Below, one piece after another: positions 35,695-44,648 of a stretch of DNA of 64,000 nucleotides (its first letter is position 1; each line of letters begins with the position of its first letter). A model generated the notes under the pieces. It saw only the letters and a list, made by a program, of their open reading frames with translations, had not been told where the DNA came from and searched no databases. The position numbers and the translations under genes are program-made. The DNA comes from JBGZFC01 sp964631255 (GTDB lineage: Bacteria > Bacteroidota > Bacteroidia > Bacteroidales > Dysgonomonadaceae). Location of the stretch: contig CAZVWS010000005.1 of the NCBI GenBank assembly GCA_964631255.1, positions 1 to 64,000 on the forward strand. The letters run 5' to 3'.

Positions 35695-35712
35695 CTTTTT
35701 CCTTTCATTTTT

Positions 35713-36501
35713 TTATTTGAGTTTGAATTTATAAGTGATGGTTCCTTCTTGGTTATTGACAGCGTCTATTTCGGTAAATTTTGTTTGCCTTGCTGCACGC
35801 AAAGCTTCATTTCTTAAATTTGTATTTGGAGTTGTTGTACCTCTACCAATTCGGGCGTCAATAACGTTTCCTTTTGGATCCACTTTTATATTAACAACAA
35901 CCGTACCCTCTTCGTTCACGGCATATCGGGGTGATACCAGTCCACCGGCACCTGTTTTGCGTCCACCCAGATTATAGGTATGCCCCATTCCGGCCACGCC
36001 GGTAGGCGCTCCTTGTGTTGCATTTCCGGTAGAAACGCCCTGTGTTCCTGCACCTTGTGTAGTACCTCTACTGCCCGAGTTTTCGCCAAAAAGCCCGGAC
36101 ATCTGTTGGTCTATTTCGCGACGACGGTTTTCAGCATCTCGTTGACGATTTGCCTCCTCTTGGGCGCGTCTTCTCTCCTCTTGCCGGGCGCGTCGTTTTC
36201 GCTCTTCTTCGCGTTGTGCCTGCACATCGATGGAGGATTCTCTATTTTGTGTGATAAGTGGTTCGTTGGGACTATTTTGTGGTATAGACGGCGATGGCTC
36301 GTGAACGGGAGACATTTCGTTCATGGGAGATTCTACGTCTCCGCCGGCATCTTCCATATTTCCGAACAGGACGGGAATTCCGCCTAATTCCTGTGGTGGC
36401 GTATGCAGCGTGAAATGAGAGAACAGAAGGATGAGCAAAAATAGTGCGGCAAAAATTGCAGCACCTATGCCTCCTATTATTTCTTCTTTCGTAACTGACA
36501 T
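35713..36501 (-). CDS. TonB/TolA-like energy transducer
   Basis: A 262-residue protein with a short cytoplasmic N-terminus, one membrane segment (about 11-32), a long periplasmic linker and a TonB-type C-terminal domain. The linker has an Arg/Glu-rich helical stretch (about 97-130) and a Gly/Thr/Gln-rich stretch. The C-terminal domain is VVVNIKVDPKGNVIDARIGRG to ITYKFKLK. It would pass energy from the ExbB-ExbD motor to outer-membrane receptors or act like TolA in envelope constriction. The order ExbB, ExbD, then this gene supports a self-contained motor unit. Confidence 0.88.
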   Translation of the reverse strand: MSVTKEEIIGGIGAAIFAALFLLILLFSHFTLHTPPQELGGIPVLFGNMEDAGGDVESPMNEMSPVHEPSPSIPQNSPNEPLITQNRESSIDVQAQREEERKRRARQEERRRAQEEANRQRDAENRRREIDQQMSGLFGENSGSRGTTQGAGTQGVSTGNATQGAPTGVAGMGHTYNLGGRKTGAGGLVSPRYAVNEEGTVVVNIKVDPKGNVIDARIGRGTTTPNTNLRNEALRAARQTKFTEIDAVNNQEGTITYKFKLK

Positions 36502-36567
36502 TCGGTTTTTATGTATGAAAAATATTTTTGCGATTGAGAATATTGGACAACCGAGCGGATGGTTCGT

Positions 36568-36975
36568 TTAATTGGGTCGGGTCATCAATACCATTTTAAA
36601 TTGGTTTTGATTGGCAATATCCAAGATTCGCACAATTTCGCGATAAGGCACATTTTCGTCCGCGTATAGTGCAACAAATATATCGGGTTCGGCGGTGTAA
36701 GCCGATTGCAAAAACGGGGTAATCTCGTCGAAAGATACTTGCCGCTCGGTTTCGTTGGCATTTGCCACAAAATAATTCAATTCGGCATCAATGGTTACTC
36801 TGGTTATGGGTTTGGCTTGCGCCTGTTGTTGCGATTTGGGCAATAGTACTTTGATGGAATTGGGTACGACAATGGTGGATGTTATCATAAAAAATATCAG
36901 CAACAGAAAAATAACATCCGTCATGGATGCCATGCTGAAATTTGCTTCAATATTATATCTTTGTTTTAGAGCCAT
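36568..36975 (-). CDS. ExbD/TolR biopolymer transport protein
   Basis: A 135-residue protein with one N-terminal membrane segment preceded by FSMASMTDVIFLLLIFFMI. The Asp of MTDVIFLL is the proton-carrying residue of the family. A periplasmic domain follows, ending IANQNQFKMVLMTRPN. It lies between the ExbB-type and TonB-type genes and would be the stator partner of the ion-driven motor. Confidence 0.93.
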   Translation of the reverse strand: MALKQRYNIEANFSMASMTDVIFLLLIFFMITSTIVVPNSIKVLLPKSQQQAQAKPITRVTIDAELNYFVANANETERQVSFDEITPFLQSAYTAEPDIFVALYADENVPYREIVRILDIANQNQFKMVLMTRPN

Positions 36976-37037
36976 CTTTCTGATTCTTAATACTTTTTAT
37001 TTTGAATTATTTTTTCTCTGCAGCTAAGCAGTGCAAC

Positions 37038-37748
37038 CTATTTTGCCGGTTCATTCAAAATATCCATAAACTCCATGATGCGCATTTCCAATTTATTCAC
37101 AATACCTTTAATTCTGGTTGTCAGATAGTTGTATGCGAAGAGAGCAATAATCCCCACAATGAGACCGCCAACAGTGGTTACAAGTGCTTCGTAAATACCG
37201 GTCGATAAGATATTTACATCAACATTGGCACCCGCACTTGCCATACTCATGAAGGCTTTTACCATACCGGTAACGGTGCCAAGAAACCCAATCATGGGCG
37301 CACCCGAAGCGGTGGTTGCCATAATGGGAAGACCTTTTTCTAATTTCGATATTTCGATATTTCCCTGGTTTTCTATTGCCGACATGACATCTGCCGTGGG
37401 GCGACCAAGCCTGGAAATTCCTTTTTCCACCATTCTTGCCGATGGTGTGTTTGTATTGCGACAAAGCGTGAGTGCTGCATCAATTTTATCTTCGTAGATA
37501 TAATCTTTTATCCGATTCATGAATGAGGCATCTTCTTTGCCGGCTTTGGAAATGACCAACGTTCGTTCTATCAAAACGTAGATTGCTAAAAGAAGCAGTA
37601 CGGCTAATACAATCATTATCCACCCGCCTTTGAGAGCCAAATCGAACGCGTTCATGGTTTCGGGAGCTGCCTCGGTGGTTGCTACTACGGCTTGTTGCGC
37701 TTGTTGCAAAGAGTCGTGAACGGGTTGAGCTATTTGTAATAAATTCAT
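37038..37748 (-). CDS. MotA/TolQ/ExbB proton channel family protein
   Basis: A 236-residue inner-membrane protein with three or four membrane segments: one at about 40-60 after an Ala/Gln/Val-rich N-terminus, and two near the C-terminus. The family signature is ATTASGAPMIGFLGTVTGMVKAF, followed by ISTGIYEALVTTVGGLIVGIIALFAYN-like residues. It forms the channel with ExbD and heads the minus-strand run exbB-exbD-tonB-DJ-1. Confidence 0.93.
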   Translation of the reverse strand: MNLLQIAQPVHDSLQQAQQAVVATTEAAPETMNAFDLALKGGWIMIVLAVLLLLAIYVLIERTLVISKAGKEDASFMNRIKDYIYEDKIDAALTLCRNTNTPSARMVEKGISRLGRPTADVMSAIENQGNIEISKLEKGLPIMATTASGAPMIGFLGTVTGMVKAFMSMASAGANVDVNILSTGIYEALVTTVGGLIVGIIALFAYNYLTTRIKGIVNKLEMRIMEFMDILNEPAK

Positions 37749-37860
37749 TTGTTCAAACTAATTGATTGGTTGTATAAAAAATTTCTACAAACACGTATTT
37801 GATTGGTCTATTTTTTCTCTTTCGTGCTGTAATACAAAACGTAAAGATAAGCACAATCTG

Positions 37861-38595
37861 TTATTCCGCCATACTTTCGGATGGTTTTAAACAATTTTTA
37901 TAGGCTTTAATTGTTTTTTCTAATCCCATGTAGAGAGCATCGCTAATCAGGGCATGCCCTATGGATACTTCTTTGAGCCAGGGGATATTGAGATACAGAT
38001 AGTTGAGATTTTCCAAGTTTAAATCGTGCCCGGCATTTACTCCCAAACCTATTTTTTTGGCGACGAGTGCCGCTTCCACAAACGGTGCAACGGCTTTTTC
38101 TCTATCCACTTTGTACATATTGACGTATGGTTCGGTATAAAGTTCAATTCTGTCTGCTCCAATTTGCGAAACCATGTTTATCATTTCGGGATTGGCATCC
38201 ACAAAAATGGAAGTGCGTACGCCCAATGCCTGAAACTCATTTACCACATCCGTCAGGAAATCTTTGTTGGCAATGGTGTCCCAACCGGCATCGGAGGTGA
38301 TGGCGTCGTGGGCATCGGGCACAAGGGTTACCTGCGTTGGTTTTATTTTCTTTATCAGGGAGATAAATTGTGGTGTAGGATTTCCCTCGATATTAAATTC
38401 GGTAACTACTCTCGATTTCAAATCGAATACGTCACTATAACGGATATGTCTTTCGTCGGGTCTGGGATGAACGGTTATTCCATCGGCTCCAAATCGTTGA
38501 CAATCAATTGCTATTTGCAAAACATCGGGCATATTTCCACCACGTGCATTTCTTATAGTTGCAATTTTATTTATGTTTACACTTAACTTTGTCAT
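37861..38595 (-). CDS. pdxJ: Pyridoxine 5'-phosphate synthase PdxJ
   Basis: Condenses 1-deoxyxylulose-5-phosphate with 3-amino-2-oxopropyl phosphate in vitamin B6 synthesis. The 244-residue TIM barrel has the N-terminal LSVNINKIATIRNARGG, ITVHPRPDERHIRYSD, VTLVPDAHDAITSDAGWD and the phosphate-binding INAGHDLN-like block (GVNAGHDLNLENL). I use the ATG at 38595; a TTG one codon earlier is also open. It is divergent from the nadK pair. Confidence 0.95.
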   Translation of the reverse strand: MTKLSVNINKIATIRNARGGNMPDVLQIAIDCQRFGADGITVHPRPDERHIRYSDVFDLKSRVVTEFNIEGNPTPQFISLIKKIKPTQVTLVPDAHDAITSDAGWDTIANKDFLTDVVNEFQALGVRTSIFVDANPEMINMVSQIGADRIELYTEPYVNMYKVDREKAVAPFVEAALVAKKIGLGVNAGHDLNLENLNYLYLNIPWLKEVSIGHALISDALYMGLEKTIKAYKNCLKPSESMAE

Positions 38596-38734
38596 CAAAA
38601 AAAATATTTCAATTAAAAAAATGTTCTGTTACTGGTTCAATAAAATCTTCTTAAAGACGAAAATCAATGAAATTTTTCTCATCTTTGTAAGACGATACAA
38701 AATTAATACGAAATAACGACTTTGAATAATTAAC

Positions 38735-39106
38735 GTGAAAGAATTTATTAAAAAAGAGTTAGAGAAGTTATCAACAACCATTTCGGTAGAACAGTTTCTG
38801 GAATTATCGGAAACGGAAAATTCGCTCCTTATTCTGGAAATTGCACTGGCCGACTACACGCTCACCGATATTGCACGAATTGTGGAAAGCAACAATGCCC
38901 GTGTTATGAGTTTGTACGTATTGCCCATTGCCGAGGGTACTACCCTTTTGGTGTGCATCAAACTCAACATACAGGATTTGAGCATGGTAATGATGGGATT
39001 TGAACGATTTAACTACAAGATTTTGTACTACTTCATGAAGGAGGGCAAAATTACCGACACGCACAAAGAGCGGCTGGCGGAATTATTGTTTTATCTTGAT
39101 ATGTAA
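38735..39106 (+). CDS. ACT-like regulatory protein lacking the usual CBS domains
   Basis: A 123-residue protein starting with GTG. Its C-terminal part (NSLLILEIALADYTLTDIAR, IVESNNARVMSLYV, then a second strand-helix set) matches the C-terminal ACT-like domain of a Bacteroidales protein encoded beside nadK. As I recall it, that protein has about 220 residues and two CBS domains in front. Here only about 25 residues precede the domain, and the 136 bp upstream to pdxJ cannot encode a CBS pair. It may sense a small ligand. The gene lies 21 bp before nadK. Function unknown. Confidence 0.7.
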   Translation: MKEFIKKELEKLSTTISVEQFLELSETENSLLILEIALADYTLTDIARIVESNNARVMSLYVLPIAEGTTLLVCIKLNIQDLSMVMMGFERFNYKILYYFMKEGKITDTHKERLAELLFYLDM

Positions 39107-39127
39107 GAAACTTTTTTTCGTAGAATA

Positions 39128-40015
39128 ATGAAAATTGCACTAATTGGAAGTATTTTCCCCGACAGCACCGAAAGAGCAGAGCAGCAGATTTTGGAGGTTT
39201 GCCTCCAGATAAAGAAACACGCGATTGCGCTTTACCTGCCCAAAACATTTTTTGACTCGCTCACACTGGACACACAGCGCAAGCTGGAAACAATTTGCAC
39301 GCTGTTTGACAAGTTGCCGCCCGTAGATATGGCGGTGAGCGTGGGCGGAGACGGTACTTTCTTGCGCACGGCAGCCATCGTGGGCAGTTCGGGCGTGCCG
39401 GTATTGGGGATAAACACGGGACGACTGGGTTTTCTGGCAGCCATCAACCTATCGGATGTGGAGGCCACGCTGCAAGAAATTGTTTTGGGGAAATACCTCA
39501 TCGAAGAGCGTGCGCTGCTGCAATTGCGTACCAATAACGGCAACATAGAGCCCGGACTGAACACCACGGCACTAAACGAAGTTGCTGTCATGAAACAAGA
39601 CACCTCGTCCATGCTGACGATACACGCGTTTATCGACAACCATTTTCTCACTTCTTATCAGGCAGATGGGCTCATCATTGCTACTCCAAGCGGCTCTACC
39701 GCCTATTCTATGAGCGTGGGCGGACCTATACTTGTACCCAATTCGCCCAGCTTTGTTTTATCGCCCATCGCGCCACACAGCCTAACATCTCGTCCGTTGG
39801 TAATTGGTAACAACAGCAAAATAAGGCTAACCATGGAAAGTCGCAGCCACAATTTTTTGGTTTCGTTGGATGGTCAATCCCAGATTTTTAACGAAAAAAC
39901 CGAAATTGAAATCGAGAAGGCTAATTTTGTTTTGAAAGTGGTGAAACGTGTCGGCCACACTTTTTTCGAAACGCTTCGCGACAAATTGATGTGGGGTGTG
40001 GATGTAAGAAAATAG
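39128..40015 (+). CDS. nadK: NAD kinase
   Basis: Phosphorylates NAD to NADP. The ATP/NAD loop is SVGGDGTFLRTAA with the essential GGDG, then INTGRLGFLA, the NE motif in LNEVAV, and the diacylglycerol-kinase-like SGSTAYSMSVGGPI. At 295 residues it is of normal length. It forms a two-gene plus-strand unit with the ACT-like protein upstream, and is convergent with the small lipoprotein locus. Confidence 0.96.
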   Translation: MKIALIGSIFPDSTERAEQQILEVCLQIKKHAIALYLPKTFFDSLTLDTQRKLETICTLFDKLPPVDMAVSVGGDGTFLRTAAIVGSSGVPVLGINTGRLGFLAAINLSDVEATLQEIVLGKYLIEERALLQLRTNNGNIEPGLNTTALNEVAVMKQDTSSMLTIHAFIDNHFLTSYQADGLIIATPSGSTAYSMSVGGPILVPNSPSFVLSPIAPHSLTSRPLVIGNNSKIRLTMESRSHNFLVSLDGQSQIFNEKTEIEIEKANFVLKVVKRVGHTFFETLRDKLMWGVDVRK

Positions 40016-40107
40016 CGACCGGATGCGGATCGTGGCGTAAGATTCTTGTTGTGTACACGCGGTAATCAAACCCAATAAATGTTGTGCCTCCCATGGTACA
40101 AGTTACA

Positions 40108-40209
40108 CTACAATGGTGCAAGTGTCAGTTCTATTTGATTGGGATTTTGCGCCGTGGCAAAATGCCAAAATAAGATAAAGATAATGGAGAATATAGATGT
40201 CTTTTTCAT
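40108..40209 (-). pseudogene. Truncated secreted ORF: signal peptide plus 13 residues
   Basis: The minus strand encodes MKKTSIFSIIFILFWHFATA, a convincing signal peptide with a cleavage site before Gln, then QNPNQIELTLAPL and a TAG. The start lies 12 bp after the stop of the upstream lipoprotein gene, as expected for the next gene of an operon. After the stop, the +1 frame stays open for about 60 codons (TCTMGGTTFIGFDYRVYTT) but runs antisense into nadK. It may be the 5' remnant of a lost exported protein gene, or a short secreted peptide. Confidence 0.4.
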
Positions 40210-40221
40210 AATCGTATCGGG

Positions 40222-40695
40222 TTAATTATTTCTTTTTATATCAAAGCGACCTTCGGTAATATGCCATATTTCACCATCTTCAAACACTATTTCCATTTGA
40301 AATGTTCCAGAGATGACATTTGAATTGTATGTAGTGATGTGAATATGGGAATTGGAATCAGGCACTACAGTTCCTGAATTTACAGTAATTCCTTCGGTGT
40401 ATAAACCTGTGTTAGAGTCAAAATTAAAGTTTAAAAAAATACTTTCCTCTGGTTCATAAATATATGCAGTAATATGAACATAGTCCTGTCTTTGGTAATA
40501 ATATATTCCCTGTAGCGAAAGAAAGGATTTAGGATCCCATTTTCCACTACACTTATACACTACCCCATTGATTTTGCAACCAAAAGTATCTGCACCTGTT
40601 TGTGTGGCGGGAGGCAGTTCGTTCAAGGCGTCTTTGGTGCAGCCGCAGGCGGTAAGCAGCAGCGCAACGAGCGAAATACGGATAATTGTTTTCAT
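40222..40695 (-). CDS. Putative lipoprotein of Bacteroidota type
   Basis: A 157-residue protein with a lipoprotein signal: MKTIIRISLVALLLTACGC has Cys at residue 17 in an LLTAC context. The next segment LPPATQTGADTFGCKINGVV is a start shared by many small Bacteroidota lipoproteins of unknown role (as I recall it, DUF6252-like). The rest is beta-rich. Cargo or binding function cannot be told. The truncated secreted ORF follows in the same direction. Confidence 0.75.
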   Translation of the reverse strand: MKTIIRISLVALLLTACGCTKDALNELPPATQTGADTFGCKINGVVYKCSGKWDPKSFLSLQGIYYYQRQDYVHITAYIYEPEESIFLNFNFDSNTGLYTEGITVNSGTVVPDSNSHIHITTYNSNVISGTFQMEIVFEDGEIWHITEGRFDIKRNN

Positions 40696-40873
40696 AATTC
40701 AGAATATTTTTTAGTTAATAAAGTTTGTAAAGATAATTGTTTGTTTTGATAGTTTAGGCTTTTGGGCGTTTTTTTTTGCAACTGTACCTCACAATAGCGC
40801 AAGTTTGCGCTTGGAGGGGATTACGAGTATTACAACTTCTGAATTTGTTAATCAGAACCAACTACTGCACAAA

Positions 40874-41782
40874 TTACTTTTTAAAACTGAATCTTTTGGT
40901 TGACAACCAGCACAAAATAGAGCCAACACAGACCAATATTGCCCCTTGCCAAAAAGAGAAGCCCAAAACGGTGGACAACACCACCGACGAAAGGGCAGAC
41001 GAAAACACCGGAATAAAGTAGGATGCTCCGGTCAGAATGGTTACATTTCCTTTTATGATTCCAACATTCCACGCGGCATATCCAAATCCCATAGAAATGG
41101 CTGCCAGAATCAAGTAAATGATGGATTTTGGATGAAAATGCAATTGCGAAAGATGATTTCCGTAAAGGAAAAACTGTATCCAAAGAGCAATGGCAACCAA
41201 CATAAAAAACAGGGTAATTCCGTTGATTCCTTTGGCAAACTTGATGGTTACAACGCAATAGGCCGACCACAATATTGCCCCTGCAAATGCAAGCGAATAA
41301 CTCAACGGATTATTGATAATATGCAGATACATTTGCGAAAAATTGACACCTTCCTCTCCACCCAAAACCCAAATTATGCCCAACATAGAGCAGAATATTC
41401 CGGGTACTATCAGCCAATTTGTTTTTTTGGTATGGAAAACAATGGTGGCTATCATTGTGAAAGTTGGCCATAAATAATTGACCATACCAACTTCTATTGC
41501 TTGTTTGGCATTTTGCGAGAACCCTATGGAAAGTGCCAAACAAAGTTCATAGGCAACCATTAGAAATCCTCCCAAGAATAGATATTTTCGGGGAAATTTT
41601 CTCAAAGAAACCCAGCCGACACTAAAAATAAGGAATAAAAATGCGACAGAATAAATGAGTGCCGAGCCCCCAACCGCTCCAAATGAATTGCTCACTTCTT
41701 TTATCAACGCAACAATAGCACTCCACAAAACGATGGCAGCAAAACCAACGAAAGTACCTTTGGTGGTTTGGTTCATATCCAA
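40874..41782 (-). CDS. EamA/DMT family exporter, YddG-like
   Basis: A 302-residue inner-membrane transporter with ten hydrophobic segments in two EamA repeats. The stretches GMVNYLWPTFTMI and MGFGYAAWNVGIIKGNVTILTGASYFIPVFS resemble YddG, an exporter of aromatic amino acids. The substrate here is inferred from that resemblance. It lies 12 bp after the small Cys-rich gene that follows feoAB, so it may be read through from the iron operon. Confidence 0.85.
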   Translation of the reverse strand: MDMNQTTKGTFVGFAAIVLWSAIVALIKEVSNSFGAVGGSALIYSVAFLFLIFSVGWVSLRKFPRKYLFLGGFLMVAYELCLALSIGFSQNAKQAIEVGMVNYLWPTFTMIATIVFHTKKTNWLIVPGIFCSMLGIIWVLGGEEGVNFSQMYLHIINNPLSYSLAFAGAILWSAYCVVTIKFAKGINGITLFFMLVAIALWIQFFLYGNHLSQLHFHPKSIIYLILAAISMGFGYAAWNVGIIKGNVTILTGASYFIPVFSSALSSVVLSTVLGFSFWQGAILVCVGSILCWLSTKRFSFKK

Positions 41783-41794
41783 TTATTTAATAAT

Positions 41795-41956
41795 TTATTT
41801 ATTCTTTTTCGGTATTTTCTTAGCCGCATCGCAACCCGTGCAGCCGCCACAATAGGGCGTGTCATTTTTCACGAAAAAAAATCGATATAGTTTTCGAATC
41901 ACAATGCCCGCAACAACCAAGGCAATGAGAATAACTACGAGCGATTGAATATCCAT
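41795..41956 (-). CDS. FeoB-associated Cys-rich membrane protein
   Basis: A 53-residue protein found by reading the gap after feoAB. One membrane helix (MDIQSLVVILIALVVAGIVI) is followed by a basic stretch, then YCGGCTGCDAAKK, with three Cys in a C-x2-C-x2-C pattern, and a Lys-rich end. This matches the small FeoB-associated Cys-rich family, whose role is not established but which may help iron handling at the FeoB mouth. It starts 27 bp after the feoAB stop, in the same direction. Confidence 0.88.
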   Translation of the reverse strand: MDIQSLVVILIALVVAGIVIRKLYRFFFVKNDTPYCGGCTGCDAAKKIPKKNK

Positions 41957-41983
41957 AATCTACTAATTTTCAGAAAAAACGCA

Positions 41984-44443
41984 TCAAAAAATAAGACTAC
42001 CCACTTGATAAACCAAGAACGCCACCAACCAAGCCAAAGCGGTGGAATAAAACACGCTAAACAACGCCCATCGCCAAGAATGCGACTCTTCTTTGATGGC
42101 AGCAATAGTTGCTACGCATGGGAAATAGATGAGCACAAACAACAGGAAACCGATAATGACGAGTGGCGAAAAAACCGGCGAACCGTCGGCATGCACTTCT
42201 TGCTGCAATCGGGTTTGCAGCGATTGTTGGTCTTCGCTGTCGCCAGTAAACAATACACCCATAGTGCTGATTACAATCTCTTTTGCAGCCATTCCGGAGA
42301 GCAGGCTGACCGATATTTTCCAATCGAACCCCAATGGGCGCATTACCGGTTCTATCAATTTGCCGATGCGACCGATGTACGAATTTTCTTGGTGACTCGT
42401 GTTGCGCAATCGCTCTATCTCGTTTATCTGCTCCTGTTTCACATCTTCGTTCAGAATTGTATTTTCAATTTGCGCTATCTGGTTATCGAAAACAGTTTCC
42501 TGCCGGCTGTTTCGCGGGAAATATCCCAGAAACCAGATGATGATGGAAGCCAATAAAATAACACCTCCCATTTTACGCAAGTATTGCCACGAGCGATCCC
42601 ACATGTGAATCATCACCGATTTGACGGTAGGCATCCGATAGGGTGGCAACTCCATTACAAACGGGGTATCTTCTTCTTTGAAAAACGAATGACGAAGCAA
42701 CAGTGCCGTTAAGGCTGCCAATAAAATGCCCACCACGTACAAACCCAATAGGGCGATACTGGCGTGGCGACTAAAAAACGCTCCCACGAAAAGTAAATAG
42801 ACCGGTAGGCGCGCGCTGCACGACATGAATGGCACGATGAGCATCGTGATTAATCGGCTGTTTCGACTTTCGATGGTGCGCGTTGCCATGATTGCGGGCA
42901 CATTGCACCCGAAACCCATGATGAGCGGAATAAACGATTTGCCGTGCAAACCGATGCGGTGCATCACTTTATCCATGATGAAAGCGGCTCGTGCCATGTA
43001 GCCGGAATCTTCCATGAAAGCGATAAAAGCGTATAAAATAACGATATTGGGCAAAAAAACGATAACGCCACCTACTCCACCTATGATGCCATCTACTATT
43101 AAATCTTTTAAAACGCCGTCCGTCATTTGTGTTCTGACTATATTGCCAAGCCAAGACACACCGGATTCTATCCACTCCATAGGATAAGCTCCCAAACGAA
43201 ATGTGGCCTCAAACATAATCCAGAGGAAAATAAAAAAGAGCGGAAAGCCAAAATATTTGTTTGTCAATATGGAGTCTAACAGACGTGTTTTGCCCGAAAA
43301 TTTGGTTTTTTCGGTCAAAGTTTCTTTCAAGCCGCCGGCAATGAAACCGTAGCGGGCATTGGTAAATGCCGACTCGGGGTCTTCTTGTAAAAGTTTTTCG
43401 ATATATTGTCGCTCTTTCACTGTGCGTGCTTGCAGCTCGGCAGCCAATGGAATATTTTGCAGACGAGATTCCATCTCTTTATCGCCTTCCAATAGTTTGA
43501 TACTGATGTATCGGGACGACATTTCGGGCAGGCTCACCTGTTTGGCTTGCAGTTCGCGCTGCATCACACCTATCGATTTTTCAATCACTCGCCCGTAGGG
43601 AATCAACACACCATCTTTCCGATTTTCGGCAGGAGTTTCGTACAGCTGAATCACTTTATCCAATAGCTGCGGAATGCCTTCGCCGCTTCGCCCCACGGTT
43701 GGCACAAACGGGATGCCCAACATTTCGCCCAGCGCAACATAATCAAACTTGCGTCCGGTTTCTTGCAACTCGTCGTACATATTGAGTGCCACCACAATAG
43801 GCACATCTATATCTATCAGCTCGGTAGTGAGATATAAATTTCGCTCCAAGGCAGATGCCGAAACCACGTTGATGATAATATCGGGTTTTTCTTCAAAGAT
43901 AAATTTACGAACATACAGTTCTTCGGGAGAATATGCCGAGAGCGAATAGGTGCCGGGTAGGTCTATCAGCTTAAAAGTGTAGCCATTGTGTCGCATCTGC
44001 CCCATTTTCGACTCCACGGTTACACCGCTGTAATTGCCCACATGTTCGTGTGCACCCGATGCCAAATTGAAGATAGAAGTTTTTCCGGCATTCGGATTTC
44101 CTACCAATGCCACGGTAATGGTTTTGGAGTGATCTTTCGTATGGCGTATTTTCGGGATTCGTCTGCTTCTTCTCGCGGTAAGTTCCGATTCATCGTCCCA
44201 ATCGAAAGATACATCTTCTTTGTTTTTCGAGATTTCAATCAACATCGCCTCGCTGCGTCGCAAAGAGACTTCGTATTCCATGATGCCATATTTGATGGGA
44301 TCTTTGAGAGGGGCATTGAGTATGGCGGTTACTTCTTGTCCGCGTACGAAACCCATTTCGAGAATACGTTTTCTGAACGCTCCCGAGCCATTCACTTTCA
44401 CAATGAATGCCTTATCGCCGGTTTGTAATTCTGCAAGCAGCAT
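41984..44443 (-). CDS. feoB: Fused ferrous iron transporter FeoA-FeoB
   Basis: An 819-residue ferrous iron permease. Residues 1-72 are a FeoA SH3-like domain (LLAELQTGDKAFIVKVNGSG). A linker of about 35 residues leads to the FeoB G domain, with G1 GNPNAGKTS at 115-123, G3 DLPGTYSLSAYSPEE and G4 NMYDE. Membrane segments with the Gate motifs follow from about 390 (IMGFGCNVPAIMATRTIE and SVSLLSGMAAKEIVISTMGVL). The FeoA fusion is typical of Bacteroidota. It probably forms an operon with the Cys-rich gene downstream. A perfect inverted repeat lies upstream at 44517-44539. Confidence 0.96.
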   Translation of the reverse strand: MLLAELQTGDKAFIVKVNGSGAFRKRILEMGFVRGQEVTAILNAPLKDPIKYGIMEYEVSLRRSEAMLIEISKNKEDVSFDWDDESELTARRSRRIPKIRHTKDHSKTITVALVGNPNAGKTSIFNLASGAHEHVGNYSGVTVESKMGQMRHNGYTFKLIDLPGTYSLSAYSPEELYVRKFIFEEKPDIIINVVSASALERNLYLTTELIDIDVPIVVALNMYDELQETGRKFDYVALGEMLGIPFVPTVGRSGEGIPQLLDKVIQLYETPAENRKDGVLIPYGRVIEKSIGVMQRELQAKQVSLPEMSSRYISIKLLEGDKEMESRLQNIPLAAELQARTVKERQYIEKLLQEDPESAFTNARYGFIAGGLKETLTEKTKFSGKTRLLDSILTNKYFGFPLFFIFLWIMFEATFRLGAYPMEWIESGVSWLGNIVRTQMTDGVLKDLIVDGIIGGVGGVIVFLPNIVILYAFIAFMEDSGYMARAAFIMDKVMHRIGLHGKSFIPLIMGFGCNVPAIMATRTIESRNSRLITMLIVPFMSCSARLPVYLLFVGAFFSRHASIALLGLYVVGILLAALTALLLRHSFFKEEDTPFVMELPPYRMPTVKSVMIHMWDRSWQYLRKMGGVILLASIIIWFLGYFPRNSRQETVFDNQIAQIENTILNEDVKQEQINEIERLRNTSHQENSYIGRIGKLIEPVMRPLGFDWKISVSLLSGMAAKEIVISTMGVLFTGDSEDQQSLQTRLQQEVHADGSPVFSPLVIIGFLLFVLIYFPCVATIAAIKEESHSWRWALFSVFYSTALAWLVAFLVYQVGSLIF

Positions 44444-44516
44444 AAATGGTTGTTATCTGTTTTTCGGAATACAAAGAAACAAACTTTTCTGTTAGAAAAC
44501 TACTTTTTTGACAATA

Positions 44517-44539
44517 TTATTTATAATTGATATAAATAA
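44517..44539. promoter_or_regulatory. Inverted repeat upstream of feoAB, candidate operator
   Basis: TTATTTATA (44517-44525) and TATAAATAA (44531-44539) are perfect 9-bp arms around ATTGA. It lies 74-96 bp before the feoAB start. Its size and AT-rich palindromy fit a Fur- or DtxR-like site, but it does not match a known consensus closely. Confidence 0.35.
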
Positions 44540-44648
44540 CGGATAATTTTTAAAGATACACTATGCAATAATTTTTATTAATTACGATATGCAAATATCT
44601 TATACATTCATAAAGTAGTGAATTGTATCAGAATTTAAACACAGCTAA

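Noticed and set aside
40776..41021. Open frame on the plus strand between the lipoprotein and the YddG-like gene
   Set aside because: Most of it is antisense to the transporter gene, and the translation is low in hydrophobic core and has no family match.
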